DNA of 28,064 nt from JAZQHR01 sp045540815 (GTDB taxonomy: Bacteria > Bacillota > Clostridia > UMGS1810): NCBI GenBank assembly GCA_045540815.1, contig JAZQHY010000002.1, positions 1 through 28,064 of the forward strand, given 5' to 3'. A program made the position numbers and the translations under genes. The notes beneath the pieces were generated by a model. That model was not told where the DNA came from and did no database searches. It was given only the letters and a program-made list of their open reading frames with translations. The first letter of the stretch is position 1, and every line of letters starts with the position of its first letter. Below, piece by piece: positions 14,422 through 23,105 of the stretch.

Positions 14422-15028
14422 TGACAGAGGAACGTTATTTGTAGTATCAGGACCGTCTGGTGCGGGAAAAGGAACTATAATTAACGAATATTTTAAAAAA
14501 TACAATGACGATAAGGTTTTCTTATCAATTTCTGCCACAACCAGAGCACCGCGTGAAGGCGAAGTAGACGGAATTAACTATTACTACAAAAGTCAGGCAG
14601 AATTTGAAAAAATGATTCTTGAAAAGGATTTTCTTGAATGGGCTTCATTTTGCGGAAACTACTACGGCACACCAAAAAGCGCAGTTGAAAAGATGCTTGA
14701 CGAAGGCATTGATGTAATTCTTGAAATTGAAGTTCAGGGCGCTATGAAGGTAAAAGCTATGATGCCTGACGGTAAATTTATATTTGTACTTCCGCCGTCA
14801 TTTGAAGAACTTAAAAACAGAATAGTTGGCAGAAACACCGAAACAATGGAAGTCATAAATGAAAGGTTAAATACTGCGAAAAAAGAAATTTCGCAGATAG
14901 ATAATTATAACTACATATTATTAAATGATAATGTTGTAGACGCAGTCGACAGACTGAATGCTATTATAAACGCAGAGAGATGTCGAATAGAAAGAAATAC
15001 TAACATAATAGGAGAGATGAAAAAATGA
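14408..15028 (+). CDS. gmk: Guanylate kinase
   Basis: Gmk phosphorylates GMP to GDP. With the ATG at 14408 it is 206 residues. The P-loop GPSGAGKG is at residues 15-22, followed by the GMP-binding SATTRAPREGEVDGINYYY segment and the EIEVQGAMKVK and LPPSFEELKNRIVGR motifs. The open frame extends back to 14264 inside remA, but that part has no family similarity. The GGAGGA site (14400-14405) is only two bases from this ATG and eight from a TTG at 14414, so the TTG may be the true start. The gene overlaps remA by 14 bases and rpoZ by 4. Confidence 0.97.
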   Translation: MNLNNDRGTLFVVSGPSGAGKGTIINEYFKKYNDDKVFLSISATTRAPREGEVDGINYYYKSQAEFEKMILEKDFLEWASFCGNYYGTPKSAVEKMLDEGIDVILEIEVQGAMKVKAMMPDGKFIFVLPPSFEELKNRIVGRNTETMEVINERLNTAKKEISQIDNYNYILLNDNVVDAVDRLNAIINAERCRIERNTNIIGEMKK

Positions 15029-15303
15029 TGATTTATCCTTCAATCAACGACCTTGTTAAGAAGGTTGACAGTAAGTATACACTAGTTATAGCTACTGCAA
15101 AAAGAGCAAGAGAAATATACCAGACAGGTATTACATTTAAAGAATGCGATTCTGATAAGCCTGTTACTATCGCAGTAAACGAAATCGCAGATAATAAGGT
15201 ATCTTTTAAGATTAAAGAGCCTGAGAAAAAATCTATTAGCGACGAAAGCATAATTGATATGATTATGAGTAAAAGCGCATATATCGATACTGATGCTGAG
15301 TAA
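15025..15303 (+). CDS. rpoZ: DNA-directed RNA polymerase omega subunit
   Basis: The 92-residue omega subunit helps assemble RNA polymerase by holding the beta' C-terminus. The N-terminus MIYPSINDLVKKVDSKYTLVIATAKRAREI is the conserved part, with the ATAKRAR motif; the rest is variable. Its ATG overlaps the gmk stop in an ATGA arrangement, with GGAGAG eight bases upstream; a second ATG follows at once. In Bacillus coaBC comes next, but here a hairpin and priA follow. Confidence 0.95.
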   Translation: MMIYPSINDLVKKVDSKYTLVIATAKRAREIYQTGITFKECDSDKPVTIAVNEIADNKVSFKIKEPEKKSISDESIIDMIMSKSAYIDTDAE

Positions 15304-15315
15304 TAAGTAAAATAC

Positions 15316-15363
15316 AAGACAAATTTGGGCGAAAAAGCCTAAGTTTGTCTTGCTTTAGTTTTT
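15316..15363 (+). terminator. Hairpin between rpoZ and priA, possible partial terminator
   Basis: A 15-bp stem (15316-15330 with 15337-15351, two G-U pairs) with a GAAAAA loop is followed by the T-rich stretch TGCTTTAGTTTTT. It ends 22 bases before the priA start and no promoter is obvious after it, so it likely reduces rather than abolishes read-through, or processes the transcript. Confidence 0.65.
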
Positions 15364-15385
15364 GCGTACAGAGAGGAGTGGTTAT

Positions 15386-17848
15386 ATGATTGCACAAATA
15401 GTTTTAAACAATATAACAAAAGCAACTGATAAGATGTATAGCTATACCATTCCTGAAAATCTTTTAGATAATGCTAAAGTTGGAGTTAGAGTGTCTGTTC
15501 CGTTTGGTAAAGGTAATAGAAAAACAGAAGGTTACATTGTCGGTTATGACGATAGTAATTATATCGAAAATCTAAAAGACATACTGGAAATTATAGACGA
15601 TGAACAGTATTTTGATGAGCAAGGCGTAGAACTTGCCAAATTTATCAGGCACAGATATTTTTGTACTTACGCAGAAGCTATCAAGCTTTTAATTCCTGCG
15701 GGTGTCAATGTAAAATACAAAAAAATAGTTTCGTTGTTAAGTGAAGATGCCGAGTATATAAGAGAGCATACAGAGCATTCTGTTACAGCAGAGAAAATAA
15801 TCAATGTTTTAAAAATCACGCAAACACCTATCGAATTAAATGAACTTTCTGCAAAAGTAGGCAGAAAATCTATAAAAGATGTTGTAGATAAATTAAAAGA
15901 ACTTGGTATACTTTATGTCGAATATCATAAGACAGAAGGTATGAAAACAAAGACCGTCAGCACAGCAAGCCTTTTGATTGACCGAAGCGAAGCGTATGCA
16001 TTAGCTGAAAATATGCAAAAAAAAGCGCCTGCTCGAGCAAGAGTATTGGAAATGCTTTGCGAGTGCGAAAGCATTGAACTGTCCGAGCTTCTAAAATTGT
16101 GCGAAACAACCAGAAATACCGTTAATGCTCTTGTGCAAAAAAGATATGTCGAAATCGTTCAAAAGCCGATTGTTTTAGGTGTGATTGATAAGCTATCAGA
16201 GATTGAAGAAAAGCATATTACCCTTACAGATGAGCAGAAAAATGCCATCGAAAGAATTTCTCCATATATAGAAAATGACACTACAAAAACATTTCTTTTG
16301 CACGGCATAACAGGAAGCGGTAAAACTGAAGTTTATTTAAGCCTTATCGATAAATGTATCTCCAAAGGTAAAACTGCACTATTTTTAGTGCCGGAGATAT
16401 CACTTACACCGCAGATGATAAGCGTTGTTACAAAAAAATTTGGTGAAAGAGTGGCGGTTTTACATAGCTCGCTTACTCAAAGGCAACGCTACGATGAGTG
16501 GTTCAGAATTAAAAACGGCGATGCTGATGTTGTTATCGGTGCTCGTTCGGCAGTATTTGCTCCGCTAAAAAAACTTGGGCTTATTATAATAGACGAGGAA
16601 CACGAACAATCATATAAGTCTGAAACAAATCCTAGGTACCACGCAGGAGAGATTGCAAGATTTCGTGCAAAGGCCGAAAATGCTGTTTTACTATTTGCAT
16701 CGGCTACACCATCACTCGAAAGCTATTATCTTGCAAATCACGGACGTTACCAGCTTATAGAAATGGAACATCGCGTAAACGAAGCATCGCTTCCCGATGT
16801 AAGCATTGTCGATATGCGTGAAGAGTTAAAAGAAGAAAATAAGTCGATTTTCAGTAAAAAACTGAAAGACGCTATTGAATATAATTTAAAAAATAAAAAA
16901 CAAACAATACTTTTCCTTAACAAGCGAGGTTTTTCAAGCTTTGTATCGTGCAGAAACTGTGGTTATGTAGTTGAGTGTCCAAATTGTAACATATCTCTTA
17001 CATACCATAAATCAAATAATTCACTTATATGTCACTATTGTGATTATAAGAAGAAAATGCCAGATGTTTGCCCGCAGTGTCAAAGCAAATATATAAAACT
17101 TTTCGGTGTGGGTACGCAGAGAGTTGCTGACGAGATAGAGCATTTGTTTCCTGAAGCAAAGGTTCTCAGAATGGATTCGGATACTACGTCTGAAAGAGAT
17201 GCTCATAAAAAGATTATAGAAGAATTTCAAAGAGGCAATGCCGATATACTTGTTGGTACACAAATGATATCGAAAGGACTCAACTTTGAAAATGTAACAC
17301 TTGTCGGTGTGCTTGCAGCTGATATGAGTCTTTTTATGGACGATTTTCGTGCTTATGAAAGGACTTTTGATTTAATAACACAGGTTTGCGGAAGAGCTGG
17401 TAGAGGAAAGGAAAAAGGAAAAGCGATTATCCAGACGTATAATCCGCAAAATGAAATATTAGATTTTAGTAAGCGAAATGATTATAAAGGATTTTACCAA
17501 GGCGAAATAGAGGTCAGAAGCTCGCTTGAATATCCGCCGTTTTGTGAAATGATAAACATTACTTTTTCAGCAGATAATGAAAGAGAATGTGAAAGAAAAA
17601 CTAAAAGCTTTTATAAATCATTTGTAGATATTCTGAAAAAAGAAAAATATAACGAGTTTATCAGAGTATATCCGCCGTCAAAAGCGCCGATGTACCGAAT
17701 AAACGGCAAATACAGAAACAGAATTGTAATTAAATTAGCATACAATAAAAAATTATATGAGATATTGCACTATCTTGCAGATGAACACTATACTTCGCGC
17801 TCTAACGTGAATTTGGTTGTAGATGTTAATCCGCAAAATATGTATTAG
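15386..17848 (+). CDS. priA: Primosomal protein N' (replication restart helicase PriA)
   Basis: PriA recognises stalled forks and reloads the replicative helicase. It is 820 residues from the ATG at 15386, which has an AGAGGAG site seven bases before it; an in-frame TTG at 15362 lies upstream of that site and is unlikely. Residues 1-~105 form the 3'-DNA-binding domain, then a winged-helix-like part. The helicase core has Walker A GITGSGKT at 307-314 and DEEH at 403-406. Eight zinc-binding cysteines in four CxxC pairs lie between 522 and 565. Helicase motifs QMISKGLNF and QVCGRAGRG follow. def starts 11 bases after its stop. Confidence 0.98.
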   Translation: MIAQIVLNNITKATDKMYSYTIPENLLDNAKVGVRVSVPFGKGNRKTEGYIVGYDDSNYIENLKDILEIIDDEQYFDEQGVELAKFIRHRYFCTYAEAIKLLIPAGVNVKYKKIVSLLSEDAEYIREHTEHSVTAEKIINVLKITQTPIELNELSAKVGRKSIKDVVDKLKELGILYVEYHKTEGMKTKTVSTASLLIDRSEAYALAENMQKKAPARARVLEMLCECESIELSELLKLCETTRNTVNALVQKRYVEIVQKPIVLGVIDKLSEIEEKHITLTDEQKNAIERISPYIENDTTKTFLLHGITGSGKTEVYLSLIDKCISKGKTALFLVPEISLTPQMISVVTKKFGERVAVLHSSLTQRQRYDEWFRIKNGDADVVIGARSAVFAPLKKLGLIIIDEEHEQSYKSETNPRYHAGEIARFRAKAENAVLLFASATPSLESYYLANHGRYQLIEMEHRVNEASLPDVSIVDMREELKEENKSIFSKKLKDAIEYNLKNKKQTILFLNKRGFSSFVSCRNCGYVVECPNCNISLTYHKSNNSLICHYCDYKKKMPDVCPQCQSKYIKLFGVGTQRVADEIEHLFPEAKVLRMDSDTTSERDAHKKIIEEFQRGNADILVGTQMISKGLNFENVTLVGVLAADMSLFMDDFRAYERTFDLITQVCGRAGRGKEKGKAIIQTYNPQNEILDFSKRNDYKGFYQGEIEVRSSLEYPPFCEMINITFSADNERECERKTKSFYKSFVDILKKEKYNEFIRVYPPSKAPMYRINGKYRNRIVIKLAYNKKLYEILHYLADEHYTSRSNVNLVVDVNPQNMY

Positions 17849-17858
17849 GAGGATAAAT

Positions 17859-18317
17859 ATGGCTATTAGAAATATTAGAAAAATTGGTGATGAAGTGCTT
17901 ACCAAAAAGTGCAGAGAGGTTACAGTAGTTGACGATAAAATATGTCAACTACTTGATGATATGGTTGAAACAATGAATGAAGCAAACGGCGTTGGTCTTG
18001 CCGCACCGCAGGTAGGTATACTTAAAAGAATAGTTGTAATAGATGTTGGTGATGGAGCTATAGAGCTTATAAACCCTGAAATCACTGCTATGGGCGGTGA
18101 ACAGGAGGTTATCGAAGGATGCCTAAGTGTTCCCGGAAGATACGGCAGGGTAATAAGACCTGCGAAAGTTTCTGTTCAGGCTATGGACAGAAATGGAGAA
18201 TATTTCGAAATAATGGGCGAAGGACTACTTGCACAGGCACTATGCCACGAGCTTGACCACCTTGACGGCACACTATACGTAGATAAGGTAATCGAATTTG
18301 TCGAGGTGGAGGACTAA
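17859..18317 (+). CDS. def: Peptide deformylase
   Basis: Def removes the formyl group from the N-terminal methionine of nascent proteins. At 152 residues it is a short type-1-like enzyme. All three motifs are present: GVGLAAPQ (residues 44-51), EGCLS with metal ligand Cys88, and HELDH with His130, Glu131 and His134. An upstream in-frame ATG at 17823 lies within priA; the ATG at 17859 with its AGGAGG site is the start. fmt begins at the very next base after the stop, coupling removal of formyl groups to their addition. Confidence 0.98.
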   Translation: MAIRNIRKIGDEVLTKKCREVTVVDDKICQLLDDMVETMNEANGVGLAAPQVGILKRIVVIDVGDGAIELINPEITAMGGEQEVIEGCLSVPGRYGRVIRPAKVSVQAMDRNGEYFEIMGEGLLAQALCHELDHLDGTLYVDKVIEFVEVED

Positions 18318-19250
18318 ATGAAAATAATGTTTATGGGTACACCGGATTTTGCCGTTGTATCAATGAAATGCTTAATAGAAAGTGGATACGATGTGACAAG
18401 CGTTGTTACTCAGCCTGATAAACCAAAGGGCAGGGGACATAAGATGACGCATCCGCCTGTATATGACTATGCAGCTGAAAAAAATATAACAGTATATCAG
18501 CCGGAAAATCTTAAAAATGAAAATTTTGAGGAAATACTAAATAGCGAAAACCCTGATTTGATAGTGGTTGTTGCTTATGGTAAAATACTTCCTGAATATG
18601 TGCTTAATTTCCCAAAATACGGCTGTATAAATGTGCACGGCTCACTTCTTCCAAAATACCGTGGTGCTGCGCCAATGCAGTGGAGCATTATAGACGGTGA
18701 GAAAGAAACGGGTATCACCACTATGTATATGGAAAAAGGCCTTGATACAGGTGATATGATACTTAAAGAAGTTGTGCCAATTTACGATGAGGATAATTTT
18801 GAAACTCTTCACGATAAAATGGCTGAAGCTGGCGGAAAAGTGCTTGTAGATACAGTTAAGCTTATCGAGTCGGGAAATGTACCTAGAGAAAAACAAGACG
18901 ATAGCTTATCGTCTTACGCAGTAATGATAGATAAAAATGTTGCAAAAATTGACTGGACTAAAGATGCAACAGCTATTCACAATCTTATCAGAGGACTTAG
19001 TCCATTTCCAAAAGCATTTAGCTTTTATATGGAAAAACAAGTTAAAATACCTGCATCAAAAGTGGGAGATACTACTAGCGAACAGGTGTGCGGTAAGATA
19101 ATAGATGTATCCGCCGACGGAATAAAAGTTGCCTGCGGAAATAACACATCTCTTATTATAACCGAAATACAGTTTGAAGGTAAGAAATCAATGAAGGTAT
19201 CGGAATATCTAAAAGGAAACAGTGTAAGCTTAGGCGAGATACTTTCGTAG
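18318..19250 (+). CDS. fmt: Methionyl-tRNA formyltransferase
   Basis: Fmt transfers the formyl group of 10-formyl-THF to initiator methionyl-tRNA. The 310-residue length is standard. The catalytic domain has FMGTPDFAVVSMKCL at the N-terminus, the NVHGSLLPKYRGAAPMQW block with the catalytic Asn-His, and GITTMYMEKGLDTGDM. The C-terminal oligonucleotide-binding domain (about residue 205 on) begins after LIRGLSPFPKAF. It starts directly after def with GGTGGAGGA inside def as its ribosome binding site. Its cosubstrate is made by Fhs, encoded at 6825. Confidence 0.98.
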   Translation: MKIMFMGTPDFAVVSMKCLIESGYDVTSVVTQPDKPKGRGHKMTHPPVYDYAAEKNITVYQPENLKNENFEEILNSENPDLIVVVAYGKILPEYVLNFPKYGCINVHGSLLPKYRGAAPMQWSIIDGEKETGITTMYMEKGLDTGDMILKEVVPIYDEDNFETLHDKMAEAGGKVLVDTVKLIESGNVPREKQDDSLSSYAVMIDKNVAKIDWTKDATAIHNLIRGLSPFPKAFSFYMEKQVKIPASKVGDTTSEQVCGKIIDVSADGIKVACGNNTSLIITEIQFEGKKSMKVSEYLKGNSVSLGEILS

Positions 19251-19265
19251 TTTGGAGGTAATAAT

Positions 19266-19958
19266 ATGTATTTTTACGGATTTGATTCAGCATATATTTT
19301 TCTTGTCCTTCCTGCGCTTATCATAAGTATGTATGCGCAGTTTAAGGTAACAGGAACTTTTTCAAAATATAAAAATGTAAGAAACGCAAGAGGTCTTACT
19401 GCTAGTCAGGTGTGCAGAACTATACTTGACAGACACGGACTTCATGACGTAAAAATTGAACATGTCGCAGGAAATCTTACTGATCACTACGACCCAAAAG
19501 CTAGAGTTGTAAGACTTTCCGATGCAACGTATAACAGTACATCGGTAGCATCTATAGGTGTTGCAGCTCACGAAACAGGTCACGCTATTCAGCATAGTAC
19601 ATCATATGCACCGCTGGTACTTCGAAATAGCATTTATCCTGTAGTTAATATTTCTTCAAATCTTGCTATTCCTCTTGCAATACTTGGCTTTGTGCTAGGA
19701 TTTGAATCTCTCGTGAATTTTGGAATAATACTTTTTATGGCAGTAGTTGCATTTCAGCTTATAACGCTTCCTGTTGAATTTAATGCAAGTTCGCGTGCAA
19801 CAAGGATACTGGTTGAAAATGGAATACTTGGCGATGATGAGATAAAGCCTGTAAAAAAGGTGCTTGGCGCAGCTGCTCTTACTTACGTTGCATCGGCTAT
19901 AGTTGCCATCGCCAACCTATTACGACTTATAATATTAGCAAATAACAGACGGGATTGA
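19266..19958 (+). CDS. YugP-type zinc metallopeptidase, membrane protein
   Basis: A 230-residue member of the neutral zinc metallopeptidase family related to Bacillus YugP (Zn_peptidase_2). The HETGH zinc motif is at residues 102-106 (VAAHETGHAIQHS), so it has the HExxH metal site. There is a hydrophobic N-terminal segment (about 8-25), a long hydrophobic region around 120-170 and a C-terminal membrane helix (about 200-225). The N-terminal half carries LTASQVCRTILDRHGL, also typical. Its substrate is unknown. It lies between fmt and rsmB, genes that are adjacent in Bacillus, so it is an insertion into the conserved order, or a lineage-specific arrangement. Confidence 0.93.
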   Translation: MYFYGFDSAYIFLVLPALIISMYAQFKVTGTFSKYKNVRNARGLTASQVCRTILDRHGLHDVKIEHVAGNLTDHYDPKARVVRLSDATYNSTSVASIGVAAHETGHAIQHSTSYAPLVLRNSIYPVVNISSNLAIPLAILGFVLGFESLVNFGIILFMAVVAFQLITLPVEFNASSRATRILVENGILGDDEIKPVKKVLGAAALTYVASAIVAIANLLRLIILANNRRD

Positions 19959-19963
19959 GATAG

Positions 19964-21289
19964 ATGAGTGTTAATCCAAGAAATATCGCACTTAAAATTT
20001 TATATGATGTTGAAACTGACTTGTCATACCTTAACTTAAAGCTTAAATCAGCACTTGAAAATGACGAGCTTTCAAACGTGGATAAAAGATTTATCACCGA
20101 ACTTGTGCACGGCACAGTAAAAATGAAAATAAATCTTGATTATATTATTTCAAAATTTTCAAAGCTAAAGCTTAAGAAGATTTCACCTTGGGTTATAAAT
20201 ATTCTTCGTATGGGTGTTTATCAGATTTATTATATGGATAAAGTGCCTTCATCTGCTGCAGTAAATGAAAGTGTTAAGCTGGCAAAAAAATATGCAAATA
20301 AGGGCGCTGTAGGCTTTGTAAACGGCACGCTTAGAGCGATTTCCAAATGCGAAAACATAGAATATCCAAAGGACAAAATAGAGTACTTAAGCGTAAAATA
20401 TTCATATCCAATATGGATTTGCAAAAGATGGGTAATTGATTTTGGATTTGAAAAAGCAGAGAAGATTATGATAGAAAGTAACGACAGACCAAATGTGTAT
20501 TTCAGAACAAACACATTAAAAAATGATGTTAATTCACTTAAAACTTCTTTGGAAAATGAAGGTGTGTGTTGTGATATATACGTTAACGAAAAGTTGAAAA
20601 GCATTAACTATTGCTTGGTTCCTGATAGAACAGGCGATATATCTAAATTAACATCATATAGAAATGGACTTTTCTATGTTCAGGACGTCGGTGCAGCCGA
20701 GATTGTAGAAGTATTATCACCTAAAAAGGGTGAAACGATAATTGATATGTGTGCCGCACCAGGCGGAAAAACTACTCACATCGCTGAAAAGATGGGAAAC
20801 GAAGGAAAGATTTTTGCTTTTGATGTGTACGAACACAAGATAAAACTTATAAATGATAACGTAAAAAGGCTCGGGATATCTATTATAGATGCAAAGATTG
20901 GCGACGGATTAGAATATAACGAAAATCTGTGCGAAGTTGCTGACAGAGTTTTGGTAGACGCGCCGTGTTCGGGTCTTGGTATTATAAGCAGAAAGCCCGA
21001 TATAAAGTATTTGAGAAATGAAGACGACATAGAAAGTCTTGCTAATATAAGCTATGATATACTTTTGAACGCATCTAGGTATGTAAAAAAAGGCGGAGTG
21101 ATAGTTTTTTCTACTTGTACTATAGATAAGCAAGAAAACGAGAACGTAATCGAAAAATTTCTTGTAAATAATAAAGAGTTTTGTCTTGACCCTATATTAG
21201 AATACGATAACGAAAACAAAGGGTATATCACTCTATATCCGTCAAAATCTAATGATGGATTTTTCATATGTAGGTTAAAAAGGAGATAA
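19964..21289 (+). CDS. rsmB: 16S rRNA (cytosine-967-C5) methyltransferase RsmB
   Basis: RsmB methylates C967 of 16S rRNA using SAM. The 441-residue protein has an N-terminal NusB-like RNA-binding domain (about 1-140, with FITELVHGTVKMKINLDYII) and a C-terminal Rossmann methyltransferase domain with MCAAPGGKTTHIAEKM. The two catalytic cysteines are present: Cys335 in DAPCSGLG and Cys385 in FSTCT (usually YSTCT). The gene starts five bases after the yugP-like gene and ends two bases before rlmN. Confidence 0.96.
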   Translation: MSVNPRNIALKILYDVETDLSYLNLKLKSALENDELSNVDKRFITELVHGTVKMKINLDYIISKFSKLKLKKISPWVINILRMGVYQIYYMDKVPSSAAVNESVKLAKKYANKGAVGFVNGTLRAISKCENIEYPKDKIEYLSVKYSYPIWICKRWVIDFGFEKAEKIMIESNDRPNVYFRTNTLKNDVNSLKTSLENEGVCCDIYVNEKLKSINYCLVPDRTGDISKLTSYRNGLFYVQDVGAAEIVEVLSPKKGETIIDMCAAPGGKTTHIAEKMGNEGKIFAFDVYEHKIKLINDNVKRLGISIIDAKIGDGLEYNENLCEVADRVLVDAPCSGLGIISRKPDIKYLRNEDDIESLANISYDILLNASRYVKKGGVIVFSTCTIDKQENENVIEKFLVNNKEFCLDPILEYDNENKGYITLYPSKSNDGFFICRLKRR

Positions 21290-21291
21290 CG

Positions 21292-22323
21292 ATGGTTAAT
21301 CTTAAAGATTTAACATTTGAAGAGCTTGAAGAGTTTATAGTCAACTTCGGCGAGAAAAAATTTAGAGCAAAACAGATTTTTAAATGGCTTCATATGCCTG
21401 TAGAATCGTTTGATGAGATGACAAATATATCAGCTGAATTCAGGCGAAAACTTTCCGATGTTTCATACATAAGCAAGGCTGAAATTGAAGAAAAATATGA
21501 GTCAAAAATAGATAATACAAAAAAATATTTGCTAAAACTTTCCGACGGTAATATAATAGAAAGTGTAGTAATGTACTATAAACACGGCATTACTATTTGT
21601 ATATCATCACAGGTAGGTTGCCGTATGGGTTGTAAATTCTGCGCGTCAACTATTGGCGGAAAGGTTCGTGACCTTACGGCTGGTGAAATACTGGACGAAG
21701 TTTTATTCATCCAAAAAGATATTGGCGAGAGAATTTCCAACATTGTAATGATGGGAATAGGAGAGCCGCTTGATAATTTTGACAACGTAATAAAATTCTT
21801 ATATAATGTAAATAACGAAAATGGAATTAACATAGGCTTTAGGCATATATCGCTTTCAACGTGCGGTGTTGTGCCAAAAATTGATGAGCTTGCAAAGCAT
21901 AATCTTCCTATTACGCTTTCTATATCCTTGCACGCGGTGACAGACGAAAAAAGAAGCGCCATTATGCCTGTAAATAAGGCATATAATGTTGAAACTCTTT
22001 TAGATGCGTGCAAAAGATATATTGATGTTACAGGTAGGCGAATAAGCTTTGAATATTCGCTAATAGAAGGTGTTAACGATACACCATCAGATGCACATGC
22101 GCTTGCAAAGCTTTTAAAAGGTATGCTATGTCATGTGAATTTAATTCCTGTAAATACCGTAAAGGAAAACGATTTTAAAAAACCGTCTAAAGAAAATATA
22201 GAAAGATTTAGGTCAATAATAGAAAAATATAATATACCCGCTACAGTCCGCAGAGAGCTTGGCAGTGATATAAGTGCATCGTGTGGACAGTTAAGGCGTA
22301 ATAAGATAGAAAGTACTATTTAA
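21292..22323 (+). CDS. rlmN: 23S rRNA (adenine-2503-C2) methyltransferase RlmN
   Basis: RlmN is a radical SAM enzyme that methylates A2503 in 23S rRNA and A37 in some tRNAs. At 343 residues it is typical. The cluster-binding CxxxCxxC is CRMGCKFC (Cys110, 114, 117). The C-terminal Cys331 in ASCGQLR matches the residue that is methylated during catalysis. The segment MMGIGEPLDNFDNV and LSISLHAVTDEKRSAIMPVN are also conserved. The related resistance enzyme Cfr is possible in principle, but the context with rsmB and prpC and the overall sequence favour RlmN. Confidence 0.97.
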   Translation: MVNLKDLTFEELEEFIVNFGEKKFRAKQIFKWLHMPVESFDEMTNISAEFRRKLSDVSYISKAEIEEKYESKIDNTKKYLLKLSDGNIIESVVMYYKHGITICISSQVGCRMGCKFCASTIGGKVRDLTAGEILDEVLFIQKDIGERISNIVMMGIGEPLDNFDNVIKFLYNVNNENGINIGFRHISLSTCGVVPKIDELAKHNLPITLSISLHAVTDEKRSAIMPVNKAYNVETLLDACKRYIDVTGRRISFEYSLIEGVNDTPSDAHALAKLLKGMLCHVNLIPVNTVKENDFKKPSKENIERFRSIIEKYNIPATVRRELGSDISASCGQLRRNKIESTI

Positions 22324-22342
22324 AGGACAGGAGGGGATATAA

Positions 22343-23086
22343 ATGGAAACCGCTGCATATTCACATGTTGGAAATGTAAGACGAGCAAATGAAGACAACT
22401 ATTTTGTATCATCGTTTGAAAACGGCTATGGTTTTGCTTTGGTTGCTGACGGAATGGGCGGTCATAAAGGCGGAAAGATTGCCAGTAAAAAAGCGGTTGA
22501 ATGTATATCAGAGTATCTTAGTACCGAGTTCGACTTTGAAAATCTGGATGTTGACAATTCAGATTATGTCATCGAAAATGTAAGCGATGCCATTTCCAGT
22601 GCGAACAGTGTTGTATACATTGAAGCGCTAAGTGATGAAGAACTTATGGGTATGGGAACTACTGTTGTTTTAGCTGCTATAAAAGATAAAGAGCTATACG
22701 CTGCAAATGTTGGTGACAGTAGACTTTATATTATTAACAAAGAAAAAATAGTTCAGGTTACGAAGGACCACTCGATGGTTCAGGAAATGATTGATAACGG
22801 AACTATTAATAAAGATGGCGCAGAGTCATCTGTAAATAAAAATATTATAACACGCGCCGTTGGTACAGAAAGAACAGTGCTTGCTGATTTTTACAGGCAC
22901 TCTTTAAATGACGGCGATATTGTTATGCTTTGCACCGATGGTCTTACAAATATGGTTTCTGATGAAGAAATCAAAGGGGTTTTTTTAAATAACGAGGATT
23001 TGGATGGTTGTGTACAGATTTTGGTTAACCGCGCAAATAACAGGGGCGGATACGATAACTCAACAGTTGTAGCCATCAGAGTATAA
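22343..23086 (+). CDS. prpC: PP2C-family serine/threonine phosphatase
   Basis: PrpC dephosphorylates PrkC and its substrates, opposing the kinase encoded next. The 247-residue protein has the PP2C metal-site motifs: RRANEDN near residue 13, VADGMGGHKGG with Asp36, MGTTVV, VGDSRLYII, CTDGLTNMVSD, and a C-terminal DNSTVVAI. It follows rlmN with an AGGAGGGG site and precedes prkC by 19 bases, as in Bacillus. No signal peptide or membrane helix is present, so it is cytoplasmic. Confidence 0.97.
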   Translation: METAAYSHVGNVRRANEDNYFVSSFENGYGFALVADGMGGHKGGKIASKKAVECISEYLSTEFDFENLDVDNSDYVIENVSDAISSANSVVYIEALSDEELMGMGTTVVLAAIKDKELYAANVGDSRLYIINKEKIVQVTKDHSMVQEMIDNGTINKDGAESSVNKNIITRAVGTERTVLADFYRHSLNDGDIVMLCTDGLTNMVSDEEIKGVFLNNEDLDGCVQILVNRANNRGGYDNSTVVAIRV

Positions 23087-23105
23087 TTTAAGGGGTGTAA
23101 TTATT

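Noticed and set aside
21576..22013. Minus-strand open frame of 145 residues within rlmN
   Set aside because: It is antisense to the conserved radical SAM core of rlmN and its sequence follows the complementary codon pattern.
21292..22323. Antibiotic resistance methyltransferase Cfr instead of RlmN
   Set aside because: The gene sits in the conserved rsmB-rlmN-prpC order and shows no sign of transfer.
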